The notes under the pieces are model-generated. The model was not told the origin of the DNA. It was given only the letters and a program-made list of their open reading frames with translations, and made no database searches. From positions 47,748,451-47,812,450 of the forward strand of contig CM055104.1 of NCBI GenBank assembly GCA_029204225.1: a stretch of DNA of 64,000 bases, read 5' to 3'. The translations under genes were made by a program, and so were the position numbers. Source of the stretch: Diphasiastrum complanatum (lineage: Eukaryota; Streptophyta; Lycopodiopsida; Lycopodiales; Lycopodiaceae). Shown one piece after another: positions 49,401 to 58,176 of this stretch (positions are counted from its first letter, which is position 1; each line of letters begins with the position of its first letter).

Positions 49401-50440
49401 TCTATCTTGCATGCTTGATCACTAGCAGTGTATATTGACTTCTTAGAGTCATTACAAGATAGAAGAGTAGAAAAATAATGCTTGTTAAAGGACATGTGGG
49501 AACTAGCCCCACTATCTATCCACCATGTGTCTTGACTTGAAGTTGGTGTAGATGCAACCATTAAGGATGTGTTGAATCCATCCTCATATTCTTCCTCTTG
49601 AGCAATGTTCCCTTGATCTCCTTTGGCTTGTTGATTCTTCTTCAAGTAGCATTCTGAGGCAAAGTGTCCTTTCTTTCCACAAAAGAAACACTTTAGTTTT
49701 GCCTTGTTCTTCACTTTGCCTTTGGAGTTAGATCCTCCATTCTTCATCTCGGCCTCCTTGCCTTGATTTTTCTTGAATGGATTTTGCTTTTTCTTGCCTT
49801 TAGATGTAAAGTTAGCTTTCTCCTCTCCTCCATTAAGTGACATGCTATCCATTCTTGTCTTGAGGTGTAGAAGCCTACTCTCCTCGGCCACAAGAACATT
49901 GTGCAACTTTTCAATGGATGGAAGAGAGTCTTGAATGGCAAATGATTGGACTAAGTTGGTAAACTCATCACTTAGACCATTCAAAATGATTTGTACTAGT
50001 TCTTGATCTTGGATCTTCTCTCCTATTGCACTTAACTCCTTGTTAAGAGATTTGATCCTAAGAACATACTCTTGTCCACTCTCTCCACTTCCTTTCATGC
50101 TTTGGAAAACTTGATTTCTTAGCATGAGGATTCTTGAAGTATTGTTGGATTCATAAATGCTCTTTAATGAATCCCAAGCCTCTTTGGATGAGGTACAAGA
50201 AGACACCTCTTTCAAGAGGTCATTGCATACATTTAACTTTATGCAATGTAGAGCTAATCTTGCTCTCTTCTTGTATTTGGCTTGTTCTTGGGGAGTTTGA
50301 GGCTCTTCCTCTACTCCTTGAACTATGTCATATAGATCATGGATCACTAGGAGTGATTCCATTCTCACTTTCCAAATGGAATAATTTGTGGAAGTGAGTC
50401 TCTCACTTGGTTCCATCAAATATCCACCCATGGATGACAT
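46460..50440 (-). CDS. Intact copia gag-pol polyprotein, 1326 residues
   Basis: One uninterrupted frame, so gag and pol are made as a single chain, as in plant copia. Domains by residue: capsid-like UBN2 region about 5-200; Lys-rich linker; CCHC knuckle C251-C264; protease D309-S-G; GAG-pre-integrase zinc H441/H446 and C475/C478; integrase triad D505, D567, E603, the last two separated by 35 residues as in a DD35E core; RT motif A D920 (YQMDVTNAF) and YVDD 1005-1008; RNase H acidic residues D1169 or D1171, E1210, D1247 and D1296; C-terminus TLDLPS. The Met at 50440 matches related gag starts (STNYSIWKVRMESL follows). Relatives in this window: 8.2-11.8 kb gag, 61.8-63.9 kb pol. The product should form virus-like particles and carry out reverse transcription and integration. 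Confidence 0.98.
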   Translation of the reverse strand: MSSMGGYLMEPSERLTSTNYSIWKVRMESLLVIHDLYDIVQGVEEEPQTPQEQAKYKKRARLALHCIKLNVCNDLLKEVSSCTSSKEAWDSLKSIYESNNTSRILMLRNQVFQSMKGSGESGQEYVLRIKSLNKELSAIGEKIQDQELVQIILNGLSDEFTNLVQSFAIQDSLPSIEKLHNVLVAEESRLLHLKTRMDSMSLNGGEEKANFTSKGKKKQNPFKKNQGKEAEMKNGGSNSKGKVKNKAKLKCFFCGKKGHFASECYLKKNQQAKGDQGNIAQEEEYEDGFNTSLMVASTPTSSQDTWWIDSGASSHMSFNKHYFSTLLSCNDSKKSIYTASDQACKIDGIGSIPLCLGTSKRIDLDNVLYVPTISRNLLSVGQLMDNGLDVHFKNGVCSILKNDKCIASGIKQGRLFKLDANVASESVNLAREELTQVELWHKRLGHPNLQSMESMASKELALGLPRAFKKCGKMCEACGLAKSHKSSYKKSSSRSLSPLDLIHSDVHSFSHTSNGGALMYVTFIDDCTRFTWIELLSKKNLVYEAFIKFKSLVEKQLSTSIKALRCDNGGEYTSNKMKDFCEINGIKLQYTCSYTPQQNGVAERKNRSLCECAKSLRLDASLPISFWGEAITCANYLCNRLPSSAIDGISPYQALFDKKPNVKYFKIFGCTCYVHIPLETRRKEDATSFKGIFVGYGENSKGYRIYDPTSKKVKVSKDVLFDESQFAKSLSNGSNPLCIEDLDKSEEDLDKPEEDHDKPEDGDLDPSQKGPRRSSRSKAEPSRLTYVDKGKQKEGSTSSTSYSFLATLIEEPSSFEEACKSKVWRDAMQVEYDALEENHTWNLVNLPRGKKPLACKWIYRIKYNQDGSISKYKARLVAKGFLQIKGLDYEETFAPVAKLVTIRLIICIATLFKWDLYQMDVTNAFLNGFLEEEIYMMQPKGFIKIGEEQKVCYLRKSLYGLKQAPRAWYSRLHDFLYSLGFVLSAYEPSLYFKCNEGKIIILVLYVDDIIMTGNDDDGIGKVKVDLSSEFKMVDLGFLKFILGIEVSRSSNCTFISQSKYATSILERFGMKDCKGIDTPMEHVVKATNEGDEASFEDITLFRKLIGSLIYLTITRPDLSFCVSKLSQSMQAPLIHHWKSAKRVLRYVSSTRFFGILYEGSNLHLRAYSDSDFAGDKMDRKSISAFATFLCGGVISWLSKKQDTISLSSCEAEYKALTSTTKELLWLRRLLMELHVLEAEEIPYIFCDNQASQQIASNPIFHARTKHIEIAHHFVREKVKSKEVQLHHVPSSECIADILTKPLSKDPFFKLRYALGIVDRCTLDLPS

Positions 50441-51024
50441 TTTAGAATGAATGCTCTTTTAAAAATCACAAAGATTTTTGAATTTTAAAAGATCTATGAA
50501 GTGGCCTAAAGCTTACTAGAATGCCTATAGGCTTGTCTCTATCAAACTAACACACAAGCTTGAATGATACTCAAAGATCTTACCAAAAATTTCTAGCTTT
50601 CACTCTCACAAAAAAAAAATTGCTTTACACTTTTCTTAGAGATTTCACTTCAACTAAGGATCTGAACAAATCAGCCTCTTAGATCTGATCTTAGACTCTA
50701 AAAAGAAATGCTTCAATGATCCAAAACACTATTTGGTCATAGGCATTAGTTAGAATGAATCTAGATCAATACTATGCTTCAAAAAGCACCAAAAATGAAC
50801 TAGTATTGTGATTTTGGGACCAAAAAACACAAAGTAACTTGAATTGAAAGTTGCTGTACGGTTTCACACGTGTGAAAAGTACATACACAGCCTCCAAGTC
50901 GTTTTGATCCAAATGATTACAAGCTATCACTCTAGAAGAACTCGCCCTCACTAGTATTGGCCAAAAAACAAATTTTGCCAATGATCTTTACAAGATTTAT
51001 GATTCAATGATCACTCTCTTACTT
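50441..51024 (-). other. Leader of the young copia
   Basis: No ORF. Contains GTTTCACACGTGTGAAAAG near 50864, about 170 bases downstream of the primer site. The packaging signal would be expected here, but I cannot identify it. Confidence 0.7.
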
Positions 51025-51037
51025 AGCTCTGATACCA
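51025..51037 (-). promoter_or_regulatory. Primer-binding site (initiator Met tRNA)
   Basis: AGCTCTGATACCA on the plus strand (TGGTATCAGAGCT on the element strand), directly adjoining the 5' LTR. Confidence 0.97.
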
Positions 51038-51899
51038 TGATAAATTTTACAGTTTTTAGGACAATAATGATTGTACTTTACAATCATAGAGAGTTATTGG
51101 TTGCTTAATCAATGAATCTATCAAGTTCTACACATTAGATCTTGATCTAGATTCACTACACTTGGATTTAAGCAAGAGCAATGGATCAACACATCATTTT
51201 TTAGTGAGAGCGGCTTCACACGTGTGGAGTACTGTCCACTGTACGGCCTGCACCTGAAACAACAAGTACAATGATACTAGATAGCAATCATGCATAAAAA
51301 TCACAAGACAAATGACTAGAAATCTCACAAAAGTGTAGAGTGCAAAAGTCTCATCAATTTTCTTAGCAAAATGATGATCCTTTTATGGATCAAGTACATC
51401 CATGAGTCTGGTACAGTCCAGCAGGCCTTCACACGTGTGAAGAGTGCCACATCACTCATATCTATCCATTTGATCCATCCTTGATCCTTATCCAATAGTT
51501 GACCTTCTAGAATATGACTAAAATCCAAAAAGCTAGTCTCCTAGAATATAGGAATATTCCCTACAAAATAGGATCTAAGGAAAATGGTCAACTCTTATCT
51601 TCTAGTACTCTATACACACATGTGAACATCCACTTGCCATGTGGGAGCATTTACTCATGCACATGCAAGGAAAAGCTAATTTGTAGGTGACTAGTCAACT
51701 TGACTAAAAACTAGTCATTTCATGTTCACACTAACTAGAATGATACAAAATCAATTTGGATATATACAAACATGAAAAGTACATCCTTTCACACATGGGA
51801 ACATGCTCCACACGTGTGAAATCATATCATCAACATATTCTAATGTTTGATCAATATTTACATGAACCAATGTCAAGTGAGAAGTGACAATTTTCAACA
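51038..51899 (-). repeat. 5' LTR of the young copia
   Basis: Same length as the 3' LTR with two base differences. On the element strand it carries the promoter; the exact start site is not identified. Confidence 0.97.
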
Positions 51900-52698
51900 A
51901 TCTAGTCTCCTAATCAAGGACTTGACACAAATGAAGGTTACTTCTATTGATTTGATTGAAGGTCTACCTTATCCCACTTCTTAGGGACCTGAAAAGATCA
52001 GTAATAGAATTCCTATAAAGATCTAAGAATGATCTCTAACAAAATCAAATCATAGAATACTAGAAACAATGCACTTGCTTGATTGAAGTAGACAATACTA
52101 GTAGAATTGCCCCTCTTTCTATAAAGAACATTAAAGCTTCCAAATGAGCTGATCAAGAGTGAATTTCAGCAACCTAATATACTTCCAAAATCACTTGGAA
52201 AATATCTAAATGGAACTTAATGAGGATGCAACACAATCTACTATCCAATCACAAGCAAAAAATGATCAAAATTGATGAAAAATTGATCTAATTTGGTGCA
52301 TAAGTCAAGCAATGGTTGGACTGAACCTAAATCACTTTAGGAGGTGTCTACTACACCTTAGAACAGCCTTGAAGAGTCCCCAAAACTCTGATCTTCCCTC
52401 TCCTTGAATGCTAGAAAGCCTCCTCTATGAAATCACCTCCAAAACTCGCTTAGAAATCAATTATTGGAGCAAGCAAAACTTGCTATCTTGGTAATGTTAA
52501 TTGAATTCAACTTTGCCTCTGGTTTTAGACACCTAAACACCTGCAAATGAAGTCACACAACACCAATCTCCAATGTATTTGACTCACTTTGAGTCTAGAA
52601 TCAATACTAGATGCTAAGATCCAATCTACACAAGATTTAGATCAAAAATTGTGATCAAATTGAATGAAAACCAAGGATTTAGCTCATTTCAGCCTTTA
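51900..52698 (-). other. Leader of the host copia
   Basis: No credible ORF. Its left end (ATCT) is the other side of the young copia's target site, so it was once continuous with the gag start at 45582. Confidence 0.75.
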
Positions 52699-52711
52699 GG
52701 CTCTGATACCA
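52699..52711 (-). promoter_or_regulatory. Primer-binding site of the host copia
   Basis: GGCTCTGATACCA on the plus strand, the reverse complement of the initiator-Met site, next to the 5' LTR. Confidence 0.95.
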
Positions 52712-53393
52712 TGTAAAAATTACAGCAAATAAGGATCCTAAAACACTTGAAATGATGAGGGAAACAATAGATTATGATTTCATAAGATTAGCACAAGTTG
52801 AACCATCGAAATCCATCAAAAATCTATGCTTGAACCTCACTAAATGGCCCAAATCCTTGAAGAAGGATTCACACGTGTGAAAGTACGGCCTCTCACAGTC
52901 TAAGTACTGTACACCAGACCTACATTCAATCCTATAATCATTAGTAATCACAAGTACTCAAACAATTATGAACATAGAGAGCAATTGCATCATTATGAGA
53001 GAAAAAAACATGAAATTGCTTAATTGATTTTGGTGAGATATCATCACCTATATATACATGATCCATCACGGTTTTGGGCAGGTATGAGTAGCCCTAAACC
53101 TATCCCTAATGCTAATTTTGGTGGATCTTTCATCCCTACCAAGTTAGGGTTGGAATCTTGGAGATCCCTCAACAATGCAAAAATTACCAAAAATAGCTCC
53201 TATTTTTTCTCCCTTGTATCTAAGCATAATTTGGACTCATTCCAAAGGTTCTAAACTTAGGTCTACTTGAGAATATCCTTATGAATGGAATCCTATGCTA
53301 TTTGGCACGTGTGACAAGCCACATCATGACCATCTAACTATTTACAAGTCATATGACCAAAACTAGTCAAGCTAGAATTGTGAATTTTTAACA
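52712..53393 (-). repeat. 5' LTR of the host copia
   Basis: Direct partner of 28596-29278, with about 14 differences including two short indels. Flanked outside by GACT (53394-53397). Confidence 0.95.
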
Positions 53394-53787
53394 GACTCGC
53401 AACTTGTGTTGAAAAAAAACTAAGTAAAAATATGGCTTGCTCTCGAGTAGAGAGAGAATACAAGAAAAAAGGTGTAGTCCACATGCAATTTGATTGGACC
53501 CCTTACATATCTCCTCCTAATTTATTGGTCTAGTGACATAAGGACCCTTGAACTTGATTGGACCAATTTCATGGATTTTTCGCTTTTGATTGGTCAAATG
53601 ACTTCATGACAATACATGATAAAGTGTCACTAGCACTCTGCCATCAAGCCAAGTGTAAAGAGCCTACACTACCTCGAGCTATACATCAGAAGCTAAATTT
53701 GGCCTAATCATCTATCAACATGTGTGCATGGGGTGGGAAAGTAAAAATACCCCCAAACTCAAGATAGAACTTTTACTAAATTTCACA
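53394..53787 (-). repeat. 3' LTR (part) of the copia remnant at 53.8-55.3 kb
   Basis: Ends TTTCACA at 53787. The next bases CTCCTTAAAAG are its polypurine tract on the minus strand. Its other half is left of 28596; both halves carry ATCTATCAACATGTGTG(A/C)ATGG-like words. Confidence 0.65.
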
Positions 53788-53846
53788 CTCCTTAAAAGAT
53801 ATCTATCTAATTTAACATGGATCTTGGAATCAAGCCAAGTTTAGAT

Positions 53847-55330
53847 CTAAAACTTGATGAAGGCACTTTTGATCAATGGTTTGGTGAAGAGATCAGCAAT
53901 ACATGATGATGATCCAATATGAACCAAGTTGATCTCTCCTCTGATGACCTTTTCTCTTACATAATGGTGTGCAACTTCGATATGTTTGCTTCTTGCATGG
54001 AAGATAGAATTGGTGGAAAGAGCTTGAGCCAAGATGTTGCCACACTTGATGATAGGTAGATCTTCTTCCTTGATGCACTTGAGCTCCAAAAACAATCTTT
54101 TGATCCATAGAACCTCTTTAGTAGTTGTTGTAAGGGCCTTGTACTCGGCTTCACAAGATGATAGTGATATAGTGTCTTGTTTCTTGGATTGCCAAGATAC
54201 AAGATTTTCTCCAAGAAAGATAGTATAGGCACTTGTGGATTTCCTCCAAGAAAGATAGTATAGGCACTTGTGGATTTCCTATCCACTTTGTCACTTGCAA
54301 AATCCGAATTCGAGTAGGCAACCACTAGTAGATCATCGCTTTTGTAGAATAATCCATAGTCAACTGTAGAGGACACATATCTCTAGATTCTTTTGGCCAA
54401 TTTCTAAATTACAAAAGCTCAAATCGTGCCTAGTAATAGTCAACGAAGTGAGGGAGCCAATAAGACTCCTAAAAAGGGTGATGTCCTCGAAGGGTCTTTC
54501 ATCTCCCTTGATAGGATCTTTACAACATGATCCTTAGGTGTATCTATACTCTTGAAATTTTCCATATGAAACTTTTTAGGCATAGAAAGAGAATATCTAG
54601 ATTGACTAATGAAAGCATGATTTTGACATGATCTATTTCTAGGCCTAGTATGTAGTGAAGATCTCCTAGATCTTGCATCTTGATCTATTTCTAGGCCTAG
54701 TAGTTAGTGGAAATCTCCTAGATCTTGCATCTTGAATTCACTACCAAGCACACTTTTTGTCTCATCTATTAATTTCATGCAACTTCCACACAAGATAATG
54801 TCGTCTACATAGATGATGAAAATGAAAAAATTGCTATCTACAAACTTTATGTACAAAGATGGATCATAGTCACTTAGAACAAATCCAAGTGAGATGAGAT
54901 ATGAGTTGAGCCTTGCATACCATGACCTTGGGGATTGTTTGAGCCCATATAAGCTTTTGAATAAGAGACAAACCTTGGATTCTTCACCTTTCTTGATAAA
55001 GCCTTGAGGTTGTTCCATATATCTCCTCCTCAAGATAGTCATTAAGAAAAGCATTATAGACATCAAGTTGGAACATCCTCCACTTGAAATAGCATGCAAT
55101 AGAGATAATAACTCTTATAGTCACCATCTTTGAAACGGGTGCAAAGGTGTCTTCATAGTCAAGACCTTGAATTTGAGCATATCCTTTGGCACATAATCTT
55201 GATTTGAATTTGTTGATAGAACCATTATTGTTGTACTTGACTCTAAACACCCACTTGCATCCAATAATATGCTTGTTGATAGGTGGATCACTAGCTCCCA
55301 AGTATTGTTGGTGATCAAGGCAAAATACTC
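53847..55330 (-). pseudogene. Copia remnant: RT and RNase H
   Basis: RT from IIGCKWVFRVKYNNNGSINK near 55250, through the ETF-like DTFAPVSKMV (about 55130), FQLDVYNAFLND, KSLYGLKQSPRSW and IYVDDIILCG near 54800, then damaged thumb. RNase H 54376-53847 has YSNSDFASDKVDRKS and ADLFTKPLIKSAF. Two small tandem duplications (54209-54275, 54630-54735) and several shifts break it. The right side ends near 55330 where a family X fragment begins. No gag or integrase remains. Confidence 0.9.
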
Positions 55331-55334
55331 CTTT

Positions 55335-55517
55335 GATAACCATATCTGCCGGTCGGACCTTCCGAAGACCAAAGTACATGGAGGAGAAAATAAACGAATT
55401 TCTAGCAAAGTATCCCCACGACTCATCAAGAGGCGGCTGGCAGATATCATTTTCAACTCAAACAATAAAGGGCAATGAGCTGCAAGCATTACCCACCCTC
55501 CAACCACAACCAGAGTG
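55335..55517 (+). pseudogene. Family X fragment
   Basis: Reads SAGRTFRRPKYMEEKINEFL, then LAKYPHDSSRGGW and NELQALPTLQPQPE, matching copy B residues at 57125-57300. It is spliced onto a copia RT on one side and an odd low-complexity stretch on the other. Confidence 0.9.
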
Positions 55518-55854
55518 CTGAATCCTGATTCCTGATAATAGATTATAATTATTAGTGACCAATCACCACTGACTACTTAGTACTTAGTACTAAGTTCTAA
55601 CTTCTAACTACTAACTAGTGAGTCGTGACCACGGTCCACTTACTAGTCTGATACAGACTACAGTGATCACTGATCAGTGATATGGATAATGACAGGCTGC
55701 AGTTACTAGCTAGGTACTAGGTAGAGTCTAGAGTCTAGACCCGGAACCGTACTACGTACTACGTAGGTACTAGGTACTAGGACTGTAGATTGTAAATTGT
55801 AATTTTGTTTCAAAGTTGAAACTTGAAAGTTGAAGTTCAAACTTATTTGCAAAT
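55518..55854. repeat. Cryptically simple sequence rich in CTAG, GTAC and TACTA words
   Basis: About 280 bases built of overlapping short words: TACTTAGTACTTAGTACTAAG, CTAACTTCTAACTACTAACT, GATCACTGATCAGTGAT, TCTAGAGTCTAGA, CTACGTACTACGTAGGTACT. Many are small palindromes. No coding sense and no clear period. (Words are quoted in short pieces.). Confidence 0.85.
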
Positions 55855-56484
55855 TGTTAGAGATTACTTTTTTAGAGTTGGGTCCAATTTGGGACTCACA
55901 TGAATCTTGTGAATTTCAATGTACTTTTGGCGGACCCTTAAATCAAGTTGGATCCAAGATGAATGGATAGAATCAATGCAAATATTAGCCAATAGGATTT
56001 TGGGACAAGGGCCTTCCCCATTTTATAAAAATGCACCATTTGTACTCTATTTCTATGCTTAATGAGAAGGAGAAAACTCTACTAATCTGGAGAGCCAAGC
56101 ATCCTCATTCACTAAGCACTCATGCTAATGCTTTTTCTTGTGCGTTTCTAATTGTTTCCATTTCTATGTTCTTGTTTTAATAGTTATGGTTTGTCCATTA
56201 GCATGCATCTTGAGCTTTTGAGCTAACCTCCCCCTCAACTCTATCTCTCTCTTTCTCTCTTCTCCTTCTTTCTCTTCTATTCTACCCTTCCCTTTTACCA
56301 ACAATCATGATGAAGTTAGTTTAGGGAAGTCGAGGTAGTGTGAGTAGTGTTAGTGGAGGTAGAGTTAGATAAAAAGTAGGGAACTAACTAAAGTAGCATC
56401 TATTCATAGTTAGGTGCCTATCCAGTGAACTAACCCTTGTTGACAGGTGGGAGAGCTATATTATGCGAGATCTTTGACCCTACA
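55855..56484 (+). repeat. Family X copy B, 5' LTR
   Basis: Starts TGTTAGAGATTAC and ends CCCTACA just before a gypsy-like primer site. Contains a TATA box (CATTTTATAAAAATGC near 56018) and a CT-rich tract near 56240-56285. Parts recur inverted at 37490-37640 and direct at 40305-40730. Confidence 0.7.
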
Positions 56485-56485
56485 G

Positions 56486-56500
56486 TGGCGCCGTTGTCAG
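56486..56500 (+). promoter_or_regulatory. Primer-binding site, gypsy type
   Basis: TGGCGCCGTTGTCAG, one base after the LTR end, close to the plant Ty3/gypsy site TGGCGCCGTTGCCGG. Confidence 0.8.
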
Positions 56501-56509
56501 AGAATGGCC

Positions 56510-57945
56510 TCAACCTATATATCCAAAGCCTCTCCAAAGCGCTGATAGAGGCCTCCACGAAGGTGCGAGAGCTTCAATCCAAAGCGTCCCAACGGCTTGC
56601 TCCCCTCCAGGCGCAACTACAAATTTTTGAAGCAGAGAATACGCGCTTGGGGGTGGAAGTGAAAGCCTTACAAAGTGAAAAACTCGCCTGGCTAGCTCAA
56701 CTTGCACCAGACTCAAGGCTGCTCTCTCAAGCAGAGATGAATCTTTTTAGGCATCAGGTGCAAGTATATAACCAAACATTAAACAGCTACCAGGTAGAGT
56801 TCGACAAGTACAGGACAAGCGCAAGTCACGAGCTCGCATAGGCCAAACAAGCCCTCAAGGCTTGCCAACAGTACATGGAGAAGAAGACCCAACCCACCCC
56901 AATGGTGATTCCACCACCACCTATTTTTGATGCTGCAAAGGCAAGCATGAGCCAGGTCCAGGGCCAACAAACAGCAGGGGGGTTAAGTCAAGATCAAGGG
57001 TCCAAAGGCCAAGACCAAGGACTAGCCGATATGGGTGCTAAGATGCGAGACCAAGGCCAAGATGTAGGTCCAAGCCAAAGCCAAGAGGAAGGACAGACCT
57101 CATCATCAAGAGGTTTGCACCCCATATATGCCAGCCGGGCCTTCCGAAGACCAAAGTCCATGGTGGAGAAAATAAACGAATTTCTAGCAAAGTATTCCCA
57201 CGAGTCATCAAGAGGCGGCTTGCAGAGATCAATTTCAGCTCAGACAATAAAGGGCAACGATCTGCAAGCATTGCTCGACCTCCAACCACAACCAAAGTGG
57301 CGTCAACAGCTTTTTGAAAGAGACCCTACGGCCATCAGGGCCTATGTGACAAGTCCACAACAACTATGGGTGAACTCGCACTTCTTGCCATGCACAGGAA
57401 AATCTAAATGGGCGGAATGCGGCACCCCTCTAGACAAGATCACGATTCAAAATTTTAATTCGCCAAAGATTCCATCAGAGCATGGTTGGAATACAAATGT
57501 AGACGCCTGAAGGGCCGCTATCACCATATTGGTCAATAAATATTTCAACTGCCCTGATCCAACAGTCCATGCGATAGCCACTTACGCCCGGGACTTAGAG
57601 CATTTAATGGGGATTGAAACCAAATGGGATAACTTTCTTCCTCCCATATTCTTTGATCCTAATAAGGCGCTAGCTTTCGACAAAGTCGAAGATCAACTGC
57701 CAGTCGCTCGTGTCTATTATCGAGCTGCCTTCCTTGGCGATTCCTGGATGCCCAAATTCCAAGCGTGGGTCGACCAAGACTGGTTGACAAGAGTCCATAA
57801 GTCCCTTCAAACGCCCAAGGACTTGAAGAAGCTGGACCGCATTAATTTCATGGAAGACGCCACGGGCTACCTGATCAACCAAAGGCGGGCCAAGAGATCC
57901 TTGTACTTAACTGGGACCGGCACTACATCAGGCCGTGGGTCCTGA
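56510..57945 (+). pseudogene. Family X copy B, gag-like protein with coiled coil
   Basis: The frame opens after the primer site (no certain Met; an upstream in-frame Met at 56437 lies in the LTR). Residues from 56510 form a long Leu/Ala/Glu/Gln-rich coiled coil (ALIEASTKVRELQSKASQ and on). A stop at 56838 is followed by a Gln/Gly-rich linker (56930-57110), then SRAFRRPKSMVEKINEFL, a region ending SEHGWNTNVDA with a stop at 57508, and a last block with YFNCPDPTVHAIATYARDLE, MGIETKWDNFLPP and VARVYYRAAFLGDSW, ending at 57943. No zinc knuckle, protease, RT or integrase. With a gypsy primer site upstream it looks like a gag-only (TR-GAG-like) non-autonomous element. I do not recognise the protein family. 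Confidence 0.6.
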
Positions 57946-58176
57946 TGAGGGTATTTCCGACAAGTTGTAAATAAATAAAATCGACCAATAAAATGTGTTG
58001 CGAGGGCATGGTATTCTGCGCGTATAAGTCCATGGCCCAATGAGCACGCAAGCTTAAGCTGTAAATAAAATAATAGGCTTGGGACCTTTGTAAGTAAAAT
58101 AAAACTTGAGGTAGTCTTATGTTTGGATCTAAATATATATGGAAAATTGAAAGCATCTTGAAGAATTTATACTAAC
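57946..58176. other. No gene; junction of family X copy B and the DDE-like gene
   Basis: Short spacer. On the right it reaches the splice donor after the last preserved exon of the DDE-like gene copy 2. The exon holding the final Glu block in copy 1 is not present here. Confidence 0.6.

Larger units (their letters stand above)
45585..51899 (-). mobile_element. Complete, young Ty1/copia element
   Basis: 6315 bp: LTRs at 45585-46446 and 51038-51899 (862 bp each), polypurine tract, one open polyprotein, leader and primer-binding site. By direct reading the two LTRs differ at only two bases (C/T near 45796 and C/T near 45950). ATCT flanks both ends (45581-45584 and 51900-51903). It interrupts the host copia at the gag start codon. 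All expected parts and catalytic residues are present, so it is potentially autonomous. Confidence 0.97.

Noticed and set aside
49744-49941. Small ORFs inside the young copia in other frames
   Set aside because: Shadows of the 1326-residue polyprotein.
28596-53393. A single giant 25 kb functional retroelement
   Set aside because: Internal LTR pairs, a gypsy element in opposite orientation and a split gag leader show nested insertion instead.
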